Source: Usnea hakonensis
Taxonomy: Eukaryota > Ascomycota > Lecanoromycetes > Lecanorales > Parmeliaceae
Length of the DNA stretch: 64,000 bases
Assembly (NCBI GenBank): GCA_013423325.1
Contig: BLJB01000162.1
Location: 1-64,000 of the forward strand
Direction of reading: 5' to 3'
Part shown: in pieces, positions 12,256 through 24,981 of the stretch
Position numbering within the stretch: the stretch's first letter is position 1
Layout: each line of letters starts with the position of its first letter
Translations under genes and position numbers: made by a program
The notes under the pieces: generated by a model
The model's database searches: none
What the model was told of the DNA's origin: nothing
What the model saw: the letters and a program-made list of their open reading frames with translations, nothing else

Positions 12256-12285
12256 GTAGGGTAGGGTGGTGTAGGGTAGGGTAGA
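12256..12285. repeat. GTAGG(G)-type telomere-like short array
   Basis: Four GTAGGGTAGGG-like units with one GTGGT interruption. It resembles a variant of the fungal telomere unit TTAGGG but is short and internal. Confidence 0.7.
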
Positions 12286-12759
12286 GAGGATTAGGCCTGA
12301 TCGATTCTTTGTGGTCTGGGACAGTTTGTCGGTCGATTGGTTCATGCCTTCGTTCTATATCTCAACTACCTTGCTGAAGAACAACAACAATACAGTTCCC
12401 ATACGCCATGACGAAACGCGAGCGAGAGAGAGAAAGTCGGCCGTGAGAACGGAACGAAAAGTTCGACGCTGTGTGCAGCGATTCCGTAGACAGTGAGGGA
12501 ATGCAGTAGAGAAGGGTTTGGCGAATGCTAACCAGTGGGGTGGCGAGCCTGGTGAAAAAGTGCAGCGGATAGCGACAGTCAGAAGTCGTGGTCGATGTGG
12601 ATGAAGATGGGAGATCGACATGGAGAGTTGATCACAAGGAGTCCAAGACAAAGCGCTTGGTCTATTCCGTTGGATGACCTGGCTGTGTGGATTTCATATG
12701 GGGCGTTGTGACGATTGCTTGTGGTTCTAGAATCTGGGAGTAGCGATGGGGTCAAGCTC

Positions 12760-15700
12760 TTAGTTGTGCTCCGACGCCGAGTCGTGGGTGTGTTCGCTTT
12801 CTGAGCTTTGGTCGGGTTTCGCTTCTGAGCTTTCGCTTTCGCTTTCTAAAGATTCGCTTCCTGAGTATTCATCTTCTGAGCTTTCGTACTCTTGAATCAC
12901 AGCTCCTTTCGCTACCAACATCTCCATTATTTTCTCACGACCCTCCTTTGGCGCAACCTGCACTGCCATGCCCTCAACATCAGGTCCCTTGTCGAGTAGC
13001 ATCTTCACTATATTCTCATGACCCTTCTTTGCTGCAGCCTGCACTGCAATACATTCAACATTAGCCCCCTTGTCGAGCAGCATCTTCACTATATTCTCAT
13101 GACCCTCCTTTGCTGCAACTTCCACTGCACTACCCTGCGTACCATCACCCCGAGCGTCAATATTAGCCCCTTTTTCGAGAAGCAATTTCACTGTTCGTCC
13201 GTGCCCAGAAACACAGGCTGCAATAGGCGCGGTCTGATTGTATCGACCACGAGCATCAATGTCAGCCCCATTCTCAAGTAATATCTTCACTATCGCCTCA
13301 TGACCGTTGCATGATGCAGCTTGTAAGGCGGTCCCAAAACGTGAGTCCTTGACCACAAGGTTAACATCAGCTCCATTGTCAAGCAGTATCCTCACTATCG
13401 TCTCATGACCGTCGCATGATGCAGCTTGTAAGGCGGTCCCAAAACGTGAGTCCTTGACCACAAGGTTAACATCAGCTCCATTGTCAAGCAGTATCCTCAC
13501 TATCGCCTCATAATCGTAGCATGATGCAGCTTGTAATGCGGTCCCAAAATATGAGTTTCTGACCACAAGGTTAACATCAGCCCCTTTTTCTAGCAGCAGC
13601 TTCACCACAATTTCAAGTCCGTCTTGATATCGGGATCTACATGCGGCAATTAGTGCTTCACCATCGTCCCCAACATGAGCTCCATTCTCAAGCAGAAGAT
13701 ATGCAAGGCCATTGAACCCTTCACGAAGCGCTGCTAGGAGTGCGTTACCATATTGTCCACCCTGGGCATTGATCTCAGCTCCGTTATTTAGAAGGAGTTG
13801 CACAACATCGATTTGACCCCAGTATGACGCTGCTTGAAGTGCGCTGCCATATAATCCACCCTGGGCATTGATATCAGCTCCGTTATCTAGAAGGAGTTGT
13901 ATAATGTTGATATTACTAAGGGATGATGCTGTTTGAAGTGCGCTACCATAATATCCACTGTGGGCATTGATATCAGCTCCGTTATCTAGAAGGAGTTGCA
14001 CAATATCAATATGACCGACGATTGCCGCTGCTTGAAATGCGCTTTCGTATTCTCCACCGTGGGCATTGACGCCTTTGCCGGCCTCGATCAACAACTTTGC
14101 TGGCTCGGCCAACCCAGCCCGTGATGCATAGTATAGTGGAGAGGCTAGCTCGTCCAATCTAAGGCTCAGGTCCCGCTTTCTATACTTGTCAATATTATAA
14201 ATCCGGATCCAATTCAAAAAGCCTTCTCGCTCTGTCATGAATAGCTCCATTGCCAGAAGAGTGGAGGCTTGAGTCGGTCCTTTCTCAGCATTCTTTGCAT
14301 GTTCAGCCCAAAATTTCGCCGCATATTCGAGGAGTGGAGATGTTTTGATGGTCTCCGAGCTCAAAGAGCCTGGCTCATCAAGTTGGAGAAGATATGCTAT
14401 GCAATCTTGTGCTAAAACGTCGTGGGACTCTGTCTCCTGAATGCTGTAATGCGGAGCCGCTCCGCGCTGAATTCTGTCCGAAACGAGATACTCCTTGACG
14501 GAGAAGTGCGCTAGTCTGACATAGGTGTCAGAGCTTCCGGCTGCACTGTCGGACTGCGAGTACATAGAGTGGGCAGTCAGCTCACTGTCGTTTTGCCCTT
14601 TTGAATCGTCGTCGCCACTATCAGATAGCGCGATGAGGCTCGAACACAGCGTTAATATATCTCGTGGCTCAGGCAATCGTCTCTCCGGATCAAATCGAGG
14701 AGTTACATTAGTATCGATAGCAAAAGTCTCAGCAAGTTCTCCAAGTCGCAATGGCCGAGCAGAGAAGGTCAGCCACTGCAGTGCCTTCATAATTTGCATG
14801 TTGTAATCACTGTAATTTCTATCGATGTTACAAAGTATGCGCGCGTATGTTTCGTCCAAAGTCCTTGGTAGAGATGCCAAAGCTTGGCGGATATTAGGGA
14901 GACTAAAGCAGTTTCCCAACGAATCGAGCTGACATGCTGCCCACCGAAACCTAGCAATTTTAAGTCAGCGTGAAGAAAAAAGAACTAAGAGATTACCTTA
15001 CATCCCAGCGGCTTTCTCCACAAGCGTATTCTCGATCTCTAGCTGCACCTCGGGGTGTTTCAGCCACCTTCTAAGCTTTCGATCGTTTTGGAGCCGGTCA
15101 TGCGTATAGGTGCGAATGTCGGCATTGACGAGTGCGCTCTGAATGCTGATTCGATTGCGTTCATCGCTCAATAGGTTCAAAGATTCCTCAATGTCTGTCT
15201 CCCTTCGACTGGTAGCCAACATGTGCAGGCTCACATCTTTCCATGATGCCATCTCTTCAAGGTCTGTGAGAAGCTGTTCTCTTTCTGTGCATTCGTCTAG
15301 AGCATCAATGACGACATATATGTCTCCCAAAGACTCCATCATCCGATGCAGTGTCTCAAGAAGCACCTCGAATGCGGGTTGCCGCCCACCCTTCATGCAT
15401 GATGAGTACAGATCTTGAAGCACTGAGCTTTCGCAACACTTAGAAAGCTGGCTAATCAGCGATCTTATCATCTTCTCGTGTCGCTCTTTTTCAGCATCAT
15501 TGAAGTCGAAATAGAAGTACAGCACGGCGGAGGTGGTCTCGCACTCCTCAAGCACATTCTGAAGTATCGTAGAGCTGAGAATGGTCTTGCCGCAGCCGGG
15601 GGTTCCATACAGCCAAATAAATGAACCCGGTGTGGTTTTCCAATCGGTATATGCGCTGCCATCAATAAACCACAAGCCTGTTTTTGGATTGCGGTCGTTC

Positions 15701-16537
15701 CGCGCTCTGTTGTAGTTTGTCGACGGATCTGGAGCGGCAAGCCAGTCTATGATTTGCAGATGCTCACTAGCTATATCTTGTAAGTATAGTATATGTAGAG
15801 ATAAATAAGAATCGATGAAGCACAAGATCCGATCAAATATCTAGGTGGAGCTACATATCTAATGTCCAATTACATGAAGGTCATAGGCTCACGGCAGTGG
15901 CCAAACAAAGCTCTTCGGATCAAGATGAGAGGGCTTTGGGTTTTTATCTCGGGATGACGGACTTATCTGGCTCATCTCTATTTTACTAACACCTTTGGCG
16001 ATCACTTCGACTTCATTGCGCATGAGACCCATTTCATCCTTGATGGCTCTAGAGAGTTTTCTCCACGAACAGAGGTCTTAGCTTGGGGTTGATGCTAAAC
16101 AGGATAGAAACGTGAAAATCTTACACATGATCATTTTGCCGCGCCAAATTCAACAGACCCTTTTGTCGCTCAATGCTACCTAAGATCTCTTTGATCTCTT
16201 CTTTCTTGAAGGGCCATTTCATAGCTTTGCCCAGCTTATTAAGCCCTGTAGCTGGTGAGGCAAGTTGGGAGGCCAAGCGCTCGAGTGCTCTCCGGAATTG
16301 GTCCAGTGGTCCATCTTGCACGTTGAGTGAATGTAGCGTTGAAGACCACTGATCACCCTGCTTGGCTTGATCTGCTTCATCCCGGAGAATGAAGAGAATC
16401 CCGTTGACGCTGGCTATTTCAGAGAGAATCGTACGACGATCTTCAGCAGCGCCTTTGACACCATTCAGGTAGTTTATAACCGTCGAGGTGAAATCGAGTA
16501 ATGCGGTAATGCTCGCGGATATGCTAAGTGGATCCAT
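12760..16537 (-). CDS. Fungal NLR/STAND receptor: Fungal_N-like, NACHT, ankyrin repeats
   Basis: Four exons: 16537-16125, 16048-15963, 15776-15002, 14950-12760, giving 1154 aa. Introns 1 and 3 are well supported (GTAAG donors, in-phase joins). The second donor (GTCCGT) is weak, and a nearby GTAAAA in the same phase is an alternative. Residues 1-137 (MDPLSISASITALLDFTSTV...) match the N-terminal domain of fungal STAND proteins. The NACHT domain has Walker A GTPGCGKT (224-231) and Walker B VVIDALDEC (321-329). A linker follows, then about 13 ankyrin repeats (about 685-1105) and an acidic Ser/Glu tail. Such proteins are believed to sense nonself or damage and trigger cell death or defence. Repeats 7-9 are nearly identical in DNA. 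No disabling mutation is seen. Confidence 0.9.
13313..13627 (-). repeat. Tandem 105-bp coding repeats (ankyrin units) in the NLR
   Basis: The phrase beginning GATGCAGCTTGTAA on the plus strand recurs at 13,313, 13,418 and 13,523, an exact 105-bp (35-residue) period. The first two units are identical over at least 85 bases; the third has a few changes. The encoded units read GTALQAASC-GHE-IVRILLDNGADVNLVV. Confidence 0.9.
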
Positions 16538-17852
16538 CTCATACTATCTCAATTGAAGGGATAAGGTCGAAAGATGACGCAGAGAAGAAGCCAGGACTGC
16601 ACTGGTGTCGAACTTGGTTTTTGACTGAGGTGGGGCCCGCAGCAGGCGGCGAGGCTGAGGATGGGCTGGAAATCATTTTGATTGGGCTTGCTGCCGTCAT
16701 CATGCAGCATAGAAGCTGACACTTCCTCCACTTTTTTAAAAGGGTGTTTCTTCTAGCAATTTTTTGGCTGTCATGCTGACAGTGTGGTACGACAAGAGCA
16801 AAGTGAACCCATTTTCAACGCAGCACTTAGGGGCTGACAGCTCATTCTACGGAGCTGTACCTGGAGCGCACACGCTCGACCAAGTAGGTAAAACTTCCGT
16901 CAGATATACTTTTGTAACACTAGAACACTTCCATCTCACTTCTATATAGCAACTCCTTTACTAAATAGCTCACGCAATCACACATACCCTCGCACTCCCA
17001 AAAACCCCACAAATCTCACCCTACAAATTCCCTTCCCTTCTCATCACAACCACGTTCCTCCCTTCCCCTCAACCCTTCTCCCTCCTTCCCTCCCTCCCCA
17101 AGCACAAACTCCCCTACCGACCCCTAGAACACCAACCCCCAGCTTCCACTCCCCACATCCGCACAGCCACCACTCAAACAAACCCAAGCAATAATATAGT
17201 ACAGCTACCCTCCCCTCCCCCTCTCACACCTCAGTACACTAAACGCCTATATATACCCTTACAAGTATTCAGATGAGGGCCAATACTAGATTTGTAATGC
17301 GTAATGAGGGAAATGGCCAAATCGTAAGATGCGATCACTCCCTCTTCTTTCGCTCTTATTCCGCTCTTGTGTAGCGAATGAGGGAAGACCCAAGAGAAGG
17401 GGGCGGGGAAGGAAAGATATGAGGGATATGAGAGAGAGAGCGAGACGATGGAAACGGAATAGTTGGAAAATCCAGTAGATCTAGACCTTTCACAAAACGG
17501 ATTATCAAAGACCGTGAATAAGGTACTTATATTATGCGTTCGCGTTAGTACACCAGCACAGCACGGTACAGCACCAGAGATACACAATCGAAGAAACCAC
17601 CAAAGCCGTATATGCCAGATCTCTGAGACAGTTCTCTATCGAGAGATATCAGAATTGTATTTATCAACCTATAAAACTCGTAATTTCATATGCACACAAA
17701 AAAAGGTGATAATTACAGGCTTTTTCATTCAAAAAAGTTTTCGCCCTGGTGCGTTCGTACAGCTTGCCCCTTGCTAACGAGCGCCGTTGGCAGCTCTTTC
17801 AGACTTGGAATTTGTACACCACCCATTGTTATGCCAAACCAAAACCTTGGGA
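16538..17852. other. Intergenic region
   Basis: This covers the NLR promoter side and the 3' flank of EFR3. The plus strand at about 16,975-17,230 is a nearly pure C/T/A stretch with clusters of CCCTTCCC and CTCCC. No gene or RNA is evident. Confidence 0.5.
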
Positions 17853-20800
17853 TCAATAAGGTGGTCTCCCGACCCCACTTCCAACCCTCCTCTCCCCCAC
17901 AGAGACGGCATCAATACTCCCCAGCAGCGCATTGACATCCACGCCCCTTTTCTTTCCAATGCTTGCATGCTTCGACTGCTTGACTTCGTTTGGTATGGAC
18001 TCGGTGAGTTGGTGCTGATGGTGTGGCGGCGCAGGGGAATTTCCTATGCTGAGAGGCCGATTGGGGAGGGCGGTGACGTTCGGAGGTAATGGTGGCACTG
18101 GTGGCACTTCATCCTCCACAAACTCCTCCCCCGAGAGCCGTGGGTGGACGATCTCACCCCTCAAAGCCGCAGCATTCGCGTTTGGATCTTCACCTGAGCT
18201 GGAGGTAGAGGGACGCCTGAGGGAACGTGGAGTAGAGGGTTTGCCCGGGGACAACTCCCCGGAGTGTGGTCGGGACCGAGGGTGAGTTACCCAGCTAGTA
18301 CGGGAGTGGGTACTTGAGGCTGGGTGGCTGGAAAGTGGTGCCGGCGGATTGCTACGCGTGGTTTCTGCGAGCGGATTTGGAGCAGGTGGAGGAATCGAAC
18401 GAGAGAGATCGCCTTCGGAGGCAGACTCGAAGCCGTCCGCGCTAACGACTGATTCAGAGCTTGACGAGATACTTTTTCGGTCATTGTTCTCCGAAGGGGT
18501 GAAGTCGTGGCGGGCGGTGTTGTGACGAAGAGGACTTGCGCCCCGGACCTTGAGGGTGCCACCAGCAAGGACACGCTTGAGATCGTCCACACGAAGAGTA
18601 GCATTCTGATCTGAACTGCTGATAGGGGTTGGAGAGCTAGTGTCGTTGGCGCTTGACCGGCGCTGCAGGTTCTGGAAGGCGAAATTCAAGGGCTGTGGCT
18701 GCGAAGTGACATCGTTTTCATTGGGAGGAGAGCGAGAATGGCTTGGATTGGATTCTCCATTGGGTGAGATGCCTCTGGAGCTTTGACCATTGACACCCAG
18801 GTATTTGGATAGATTCGTCCCATTCCTTGAGCTAAGTGATATAGTGCGCGTTGATTCTTTTTCCACGTTGGCGATGCAAAGCTCTTTAGACCAATCTGAA
18901 AGCATGACATCCAGAATCCTGGGAGGCAATTCATGCGGACTCCCACTCAATGGAGTTGAGGTGGGACCTTGAGAGGAAACCGGCGGCAAACTAAAGACTC
19001 GCCCTGGCGAAGCAGGAGGACTTGTTGGGGGAGAAGCTATTGTGCTTGCATATGATTCCGCGATGCGGTCGACCATGGCAGGACGCGAATCGAAAGGTTT
19101 CAGGAACTCTGTTTGTAAGACAGGTAACGGAACCTTTTCCGAGTGCGGACGCGATGGAGCTGATATGATTTGCTCTAACGGCAGAGGTGGTATCTGGATT
19201 TTTTCCAGCCACAACCCATGCTGTTTCCTCCTCGAGATCTCGCTCTGGACAGCGAAGCCCACATTTGACATGTCAAAGTCAAACTTGTCGCAGAGGGTCC
19301 AAAAGTATCCATGTACAAGGCTACCGATATTGAGCTTCGCAGTTGGTGTCGATACCAGATCGTCATTATTGATGTCCTCTTGGAGACGCATGACCATCGG
19401 TAACCCTGTCTTAACCGCATTGACACCCAGCTTCTCGACAAGTCTTACTAGGAGAAGATGACTTAGCAGCAAGTCTGACTCGGATTCTGGCGCTTCTATT
19501 GCGTTGTCATATATAGCCAGGTGTAGCAGTTGTAGGAAGGTTGACTTGACCGGCTTGCCAGTCTTTTCGTTCCTGGATGCGTTGGAGACGACTCTCCTGG
19601 TCATGGTGTCCCGTCTGCTGCTGTCTACATTTGTCTTGGACGCAGTCCTTGAAAGCTTACGTTTGTCCTCTAGGATGCGAAGATCGCTGGAGCTCATCTC
19701 CAGCCGAAGCCACGTTAGAAGTGCATCAACGTACGCTCTTCTGACCCTCCTATCTTCATCGCGGAGGAGCCATTGAGTTCCGTCCCATACCTGCACGCCA
19801 ACTCGGCTGCGACCAATTGTAGCACCACCACTAACAGCACTCTTCATATTGGCTACTATTAGCACTTCCTTGATTGCTTTAAGCGCTGTAACCCGCGCCG
19901 TTCCAAAGGAAAAGAATTCATCGGTGTCCGGATTCTCTTGCAGATGCACAGAAGCTTGGATGGCCCTTGCAGCAGCCTGAGGGTCTTCGATGGCTGCGGC
20001 TGCTGTTGCGACACCTGACATGGGGGAAGGCTTCAGCCGAAGCAGAATAGCAGTGATCATATCTGAGATCTGGTCTGAATAGTAGACATGGGTTGCCAGA
20101 TCGCCAATACATCTGTGCAATCTGGAGAGTAATTCTTGGCGGTTTGATGACGGTGATGCCTCCTCTGCTTTCGTGCTGTTAATTTCTTCTTTGACGGTTG
20201 AGGATGCCCCAGGGAACAGATTCTCTGAGCCCTTGAAAAGATCAATGGCATCCGTCTGCTGATGATGCGGTAGAACACTAGATCCTTTACCGCCTAGTTG
20301 GAGCAATAAAAGAATGTGCTGCACCAGGCCTAGCAGGACGTCCATGACACTTAATCCGATCATATTGATATTCGATCTGAGCAGCCATCCCACCAAAGAC
20401 ACCAGTAACAATTGTTGTTCCATTTTTTCCTCAGCGATAGGACTCCTAACCAGCGTCTCCATTACAGTAACAAGCATAACAAAGCGATCCTGCACAGGTG
20501 CCCACCGGGTGCACATCTCGATCAACGTAGTTGCCCAGCCCCCATTGTGGAATGGTCTCTTGCTCTTACTGATCCCTGCCTCTCGCTGCGGTACCATGCA
20601 AATGAATTTCAGCACCGCTGCTGTTGCCAGCCGTATTTGTGCTCGATTGTTGGCCATGAATATTTGATTTAAGCTTTGTAAAGCCTGCAGTCTCACATCT
20701 TCTTCGGCTAGCCTATCTGCATCATCCGCGGTACCAGTCACAGCACCTGAGCTAGGTCTCGATTTACTATCAGCGGTCTGGACCGTAGCAACACTCATGC

Positions 20801-21601
20801 GCCTCCTATGGGATTGTTTCTCGTCTTTGGTCTCAACCGCCTCGACCTTCCGCTGTAAATCGCGCAAGTGTTCCTCATCTCCCGAATGTAGATTCTGGAG
20901 AATGACTGGCATTACGATACTCATTTGTGTCCCTCCATCCGCGCCTACAGCCTCGGTAGAAGTGATGCTTTTAAGTGCCCGCAGCCCCGCGCTCCTCCAT
21001 CTTATAGCTATTGGCGCCGTGAGTCCACCTTTCGGTTGCACCGGTGTCTTGAGCGCTGCGTAGCTCGCGTATATCCTTACGATATCTTCGTATTGTCCGA
21101 TGTGATGTTGATCTGCTGCAAGCGTAGCGACATCATGATGCTCGCAGAACGCTTCAAAGGTCGGTACTGACTCCTCCACCATGGATAAATCTTTGGAACG
21201 CAGGACGCTACCCAGGATTCGGAGAAGGTAAGGCGCGTAGAGGGGGAGGTCTCGAGGAAGCTTCTCAATGAGCGCTTGGAGGATCTTGAGCGTGACCTGT
21301 ACATTGCTACTCCCGTCTTGGTCAGTCTCGTTTTCGTCCAATTGAGTGGTATTCGTAAATTTCCCGAGCTTCCATACCCAATCTTTCCCTTTGACACATC
21401 GCTGGCAGCCTTTTTCTCCAAGAAAGCTCCGACCTTTTGCAGCTTGCTTCTCCTCGTACTTGCATAGTAGAGCATGTAGCTGAGCTCACTCGAATTCGGC
21501 TTCATATCCAGCACGTTTTTCTGAAAAGCGGGATAGCATTTGAGGATCAGTACTTGGTGCTTAGGGCGACACTTCTGTCGGACAGCATGGGCGGCAAACA
21601 T
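17853..21601 (-). CDS. efr3: Efr3, plasma-membrane scaffold of PI 4-kinase Stt4
   Basis: Two exons (21601-21378, 21306-17853) with a 71-bp GTATGG...TAG intron, giving 1225 aa. The N-terminus MFAAHAVRQKCRPKHQVLILKCYP carries the basic CRPKHQ...KCYP block by which Efr3 contacts the membrane, followed by ELSYMLYYASTRRSKLQKVGAFLEKK. The spliced join gives GKIGNVQVTLKILQALIEK and leads into a helical, armadillo-like region (to about residue 700). The last third is Ser/Pro-rich and disordered, ending near VDVNALLGSIDAV. In yeast, Efr3 with Ypp1 anchors Stt4 at PIK patches and so controls PI4P at the plasma membrane. The length is normal for filamentous fungi, and the long exon 2 is uninterrupted. 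Confidence 0.92.
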
Positions 21602-22431
21602 GTTGAGGACTGCCTGATAGTCTGATTGTCTAGTCTATGAGGGCAGATGTGTGGGCACGGGTTAGGGATTCAGTGTAGATTAGATCAGGTCAGATGGGTA
21701 TGCATCCCCTTTTGCGCTGAACAGGACATGAAGAATCAAATGTATTAGAAGTACAATTCAACTAGACACAGAAGGAAAGAAGACGTCGGCGTTACTCGCT
21801 TTTTCATTATTAATTTATTATCAAGTACGTATACCTCTGCAGTCTGACTCTGACTGCTGCATGGCGCGATATGTTGGGGCAGACTTTGGCTTGGCATGGC
21901 GCGTCTTACGAGTACGACCATTCGGAGACTCGGACATATACAATTCCGAGTAAAGTAAGTAGAGTTCGAGATAGCCACGGGTCTCCTCGTACGATACAAG
22001 GATGCCTACAGGGGTCACGATTGCCAACAGTAAGTATTATTGATGCTCCGTAAGGTGAAGCAAATCAAGTCACGGCGAACTGAAGATATCAAGCGATTGC
22101 CTCTAAGAGCTTGAATTGTTTATTCTAGCAGACAGAGATCTATCTAACAAGCCATTAGAGCAAACCTTCTTCTCATCTCATCGTTTTTGTCATCAAACAT
22201 AGGAAAGTTGAATCCATCTGTTCGTCGCCGAGATTCCTAAGACCGTTGCCGCAAGCTCATTGTAATTGAAAACGCCAAAGGAAATGATAGAAGGGTATGA
22301 CAAAAGTGTTAGTGAAGACAGCGCTAGAATGAACCACGATGCCAACATGTCTGATGTATGATGACCAGTCATGTTAGACCATCGCCCACCACAAACACCT
22401 CTCGCTTTTCAACTTAATGTCACATGGGTCT
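21602..22431. other. EFR3 upstream / TEF1 downstream intergenic region
   Basis: About 830 bp holding the EFR3 promoter and the TEF1 3' UTR. Small open frames at 21,745-22,050 overlap on both strands and look random. Confidence 0.5.
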
Positions 22432-24251
22432 CTATTTCTTGCCTGTGGCCTTCTGGGCGGCCTTGGTGACTTTACCGCCGGATTTCTCGGTCTTGGCCAC
22501 GGACTTGATGACACCGACAGCAACGGTCTATGACATTGTGAGTGAGAGGAATGCAGGAAGGTGGGTACCCAGGGTTCAGATCATACCTGTCTCATGTCAC
22601 GGACGGCAAAACGTCCTAGAGGAGGGTAATCGGTGAAAGCCTCGACACACATTGGCTTGGAGGGAACCATCTTGACAATGGCGGCATCACCGGACTTGAT
22701 GAACTTGGGCGCATTTTCAATGGATTTACCAGTACGACGGTCAATCTTCTCCAAAAGCTCAGAGAATTTGCAGGCAATGTGCGCAGTGTGGCAGTCGAGC
22801 ACTGGAGCGTAGCCGGCACCGACCTGGCCGGGGTGGTTGAGGACAATGACCTGGGCGTTGAAGGAGTCGGCGCCCTTGGGGGGGTCGCTCTTGGAGTCAC
22901 CAGCAACGTTGCCACGACGAATCTCCTTGACGGAAACGTTCTTGACATTGAAGCCGACGTTGTCTCCGGGAAGACCTTCAGCAAGCTGCTCGTGATGCAT
23001 TTCGACGGACTTGACTTCAGTGGTGACGTTGGCAGGGGCGAAGGTCACGACCTATGAATGTGACAATTAATACGGAGAGTGAGTTGAGAAGACTATGAAC
23101 TAGCTTACCATGCCAGCCTTGATGACACCAGTCTCAACACGTCCGACGGGAACCGTACCGATACCACCAATCTTGTACACATCCTGGAGGGGAAGACGGA
23201 GAGGCTTGTCGGTAGGACGAGTCGGGGGATCGATGGCATCGATGGCTTCCAAAAGGGTCTTGCCAGTGCTCTTGGTCTTGGTCTCTTTCTCCCAACCCTT
23301 GTACCATGGGCAGTTGGAGGACTCATCGATCATGTTATCGCCGTTGAAGCCAGAGATAGGAACGAAAGGAACGGTCTTGGGGTTGTAGCCAACCTTCTTG
23401 ATGAAGTTGGATGTTTCCTTGATAATCTCATTGTAACGGTCGCCGGACCATTTGGCAGTGTCCATCTTGTTGATGGCAACAATAAGTTGCTTCACACCTA
23501 GAGTGTAGGCAAGGAGGGCGTGCTCGCGAGTCTGTCCATCTTTAGAGATACCAGCTTCGAATTCACCAGTACCGGCGGCGATGATGAGGATAGCACAGTC
23601 GGCCTGGGAGGTACCAGTGATCATGTTCTTGATAAAGTCACGGTGACCAGGGGCATCTGTAAGATGTGGTCAATATTGATTTCGACTCGAGGGAGACATT
23701 CCGGGTAAGCTGTACCGATGACAGTGACGTAGTACTTGGGAGTCTCGAATTTCCATAGCGCAATGTCGATGGTGATACCACGCTCACGCTCGGCCTTTAG
23801 TTTGTCGAGAACCCATGCGTACTTGAAGGAGCCCTTGCCCAACTCGGCGGCTTCCTAAGGGAAAATTAGCATGGCATTCGTGGATGACTGTTGCGGTAGC
23901 TGTGTAGCGTTGCCTGCGATAAGAAAATTTTGCGCGGGGCAATTCCTGCCCCACCAAATCCGAATGACTCAAAACATCGCGACAAGGCTTCAACATCTAA
24001 CAGCGTGAACACACCTTCTCAAACTTCTCAATAGTACGCTTATCGATACCTCCGCACTTGTAGATCAAGTGACCTATAATGTATGAGCGTGTGTGATTTT
24101 GGTATGAGGATAGCTCAAGGCTGTACCGGTGGTAGTCGATTTTCCACTGCGATCATCAGCGCGATACAAGGATTGAGAATATGCAGATTGTATCGTACCT
24201 ATCTACGTGGCCGATAACGACCACGTTAATGTGCATCTTTTCTTTACCCAT
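22432..24251 (-). CDS. tef1: Translation elongation factor EF-1 alpha
   Basis: GTPase that delivers aminoacyl-tRNA to the ribosome. Seven exons: 24251-24199, 24146-24127, 24073-24015, 23854-23716, 23656-23109, 23051-22587, 22527-22432, giving 459 aa (family about 460). All phases agree. GTP-binding motifs are intact: GHVDSGKST (14-22), DAPGH (91-95), NKMD (153-156). The C-terminus ends KAAQKATGKK. The second exon is only 20 nt and sits inside the P-loop region, an arrangement well known in fungal TEF1. Residue 6 is Met where Thr is usual (MGKEKMHINV), probably harmless. The intron-rich 5' part is the region used for fungal barcoding, so this stretch could identify the species. High expression is expected. 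Confidence 0.97.
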
Positions 24252-24981
24252 GATTGCTGAGTTGTCGTTGAATTGATTCGGTGTATATGATGAAGAAGTG
24301 TGGCGGTTTTTTTAGAATGAAGGATCTGTCAATTTCAGTCAGCCAGTGATGAGGAAGAAGGTAAAATAAATAATGCATACTGCTCAGGTATTCTTGCTTG
24401 AAGAATGGTATGAAGCTGACAGGGAAGGAAAAGAAGAAGAAGAAGTGGAAGAAGGGCGGATGGGTGAGGAGTTTTATGTGCGCTGCCCACGGCTAATTTC
24501 CAGGTCTAGTCCGAATGTGGAATCGAGTGGACCTTACCCTTCCTTCCCTCCTTCTCAATAAAACTTTGCCACTTTAAAGTATGAAGTATGAAAGTATGAC
24601 TCGTCAGGTCACTCTACATATTACTTAGTATGTTGCATGCTCGTTTATCTTACCACCCTTCTCTAGCATCTGCTTTGACTCAGACACTTGAATCTTATAT
24701 TTTTAATTAATTACTTCAATCTACACACAATGAAGTGAAAAACAAAGGTCCCAAGACAGTCTACCTTACTTCGTTCATGATTATGTAGTGGCATACTGGA
24801 AACAAGTGCTGCGAAAGCAAAGAATTCAAAGCCAGAGTTGTCCGCTGGGTATCTTCGCTCCATCGCATTGCTTCCATCCTTCAGGGTCCTTCCCCCGGCT
24901 TTCGCTTCAATCTCCAAGCCATAAGCCCAACCCACCGGCTCAACTACTCCTGTCTCACTGGAGGCGCTCCTGGACTAGTTG
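24252..24981. promoter_or_regulatory. TEF1 upstream region / SEC39 3' flank
   Basis: About 730 bp upstream of the TEF1 ATG. It contains a short pyrimidine-rich stretch on the plus strand (about 24,533-24,552) and three spaced GTATGA units at about 24,580-24,600. The promoter role is inferred from position only; I cannot mark a start site. Confidence 0.45.

Larger units (their letters stand above)
11408..12759. other. Non-coding region with opposite purine/pyrimidine tracts
   Basis: About 1.35 kb. The plus strand is strongly C/T-rich at 11,640-11,870 and strongly G/A-rich at 11,900-12,125. Open frames here are low-complexity shadows. Two simple repeats are listed separately. The stretch 12,300-12,759 probably includes the 3' UTR of the NLR gene. 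Confidence 0.5.
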
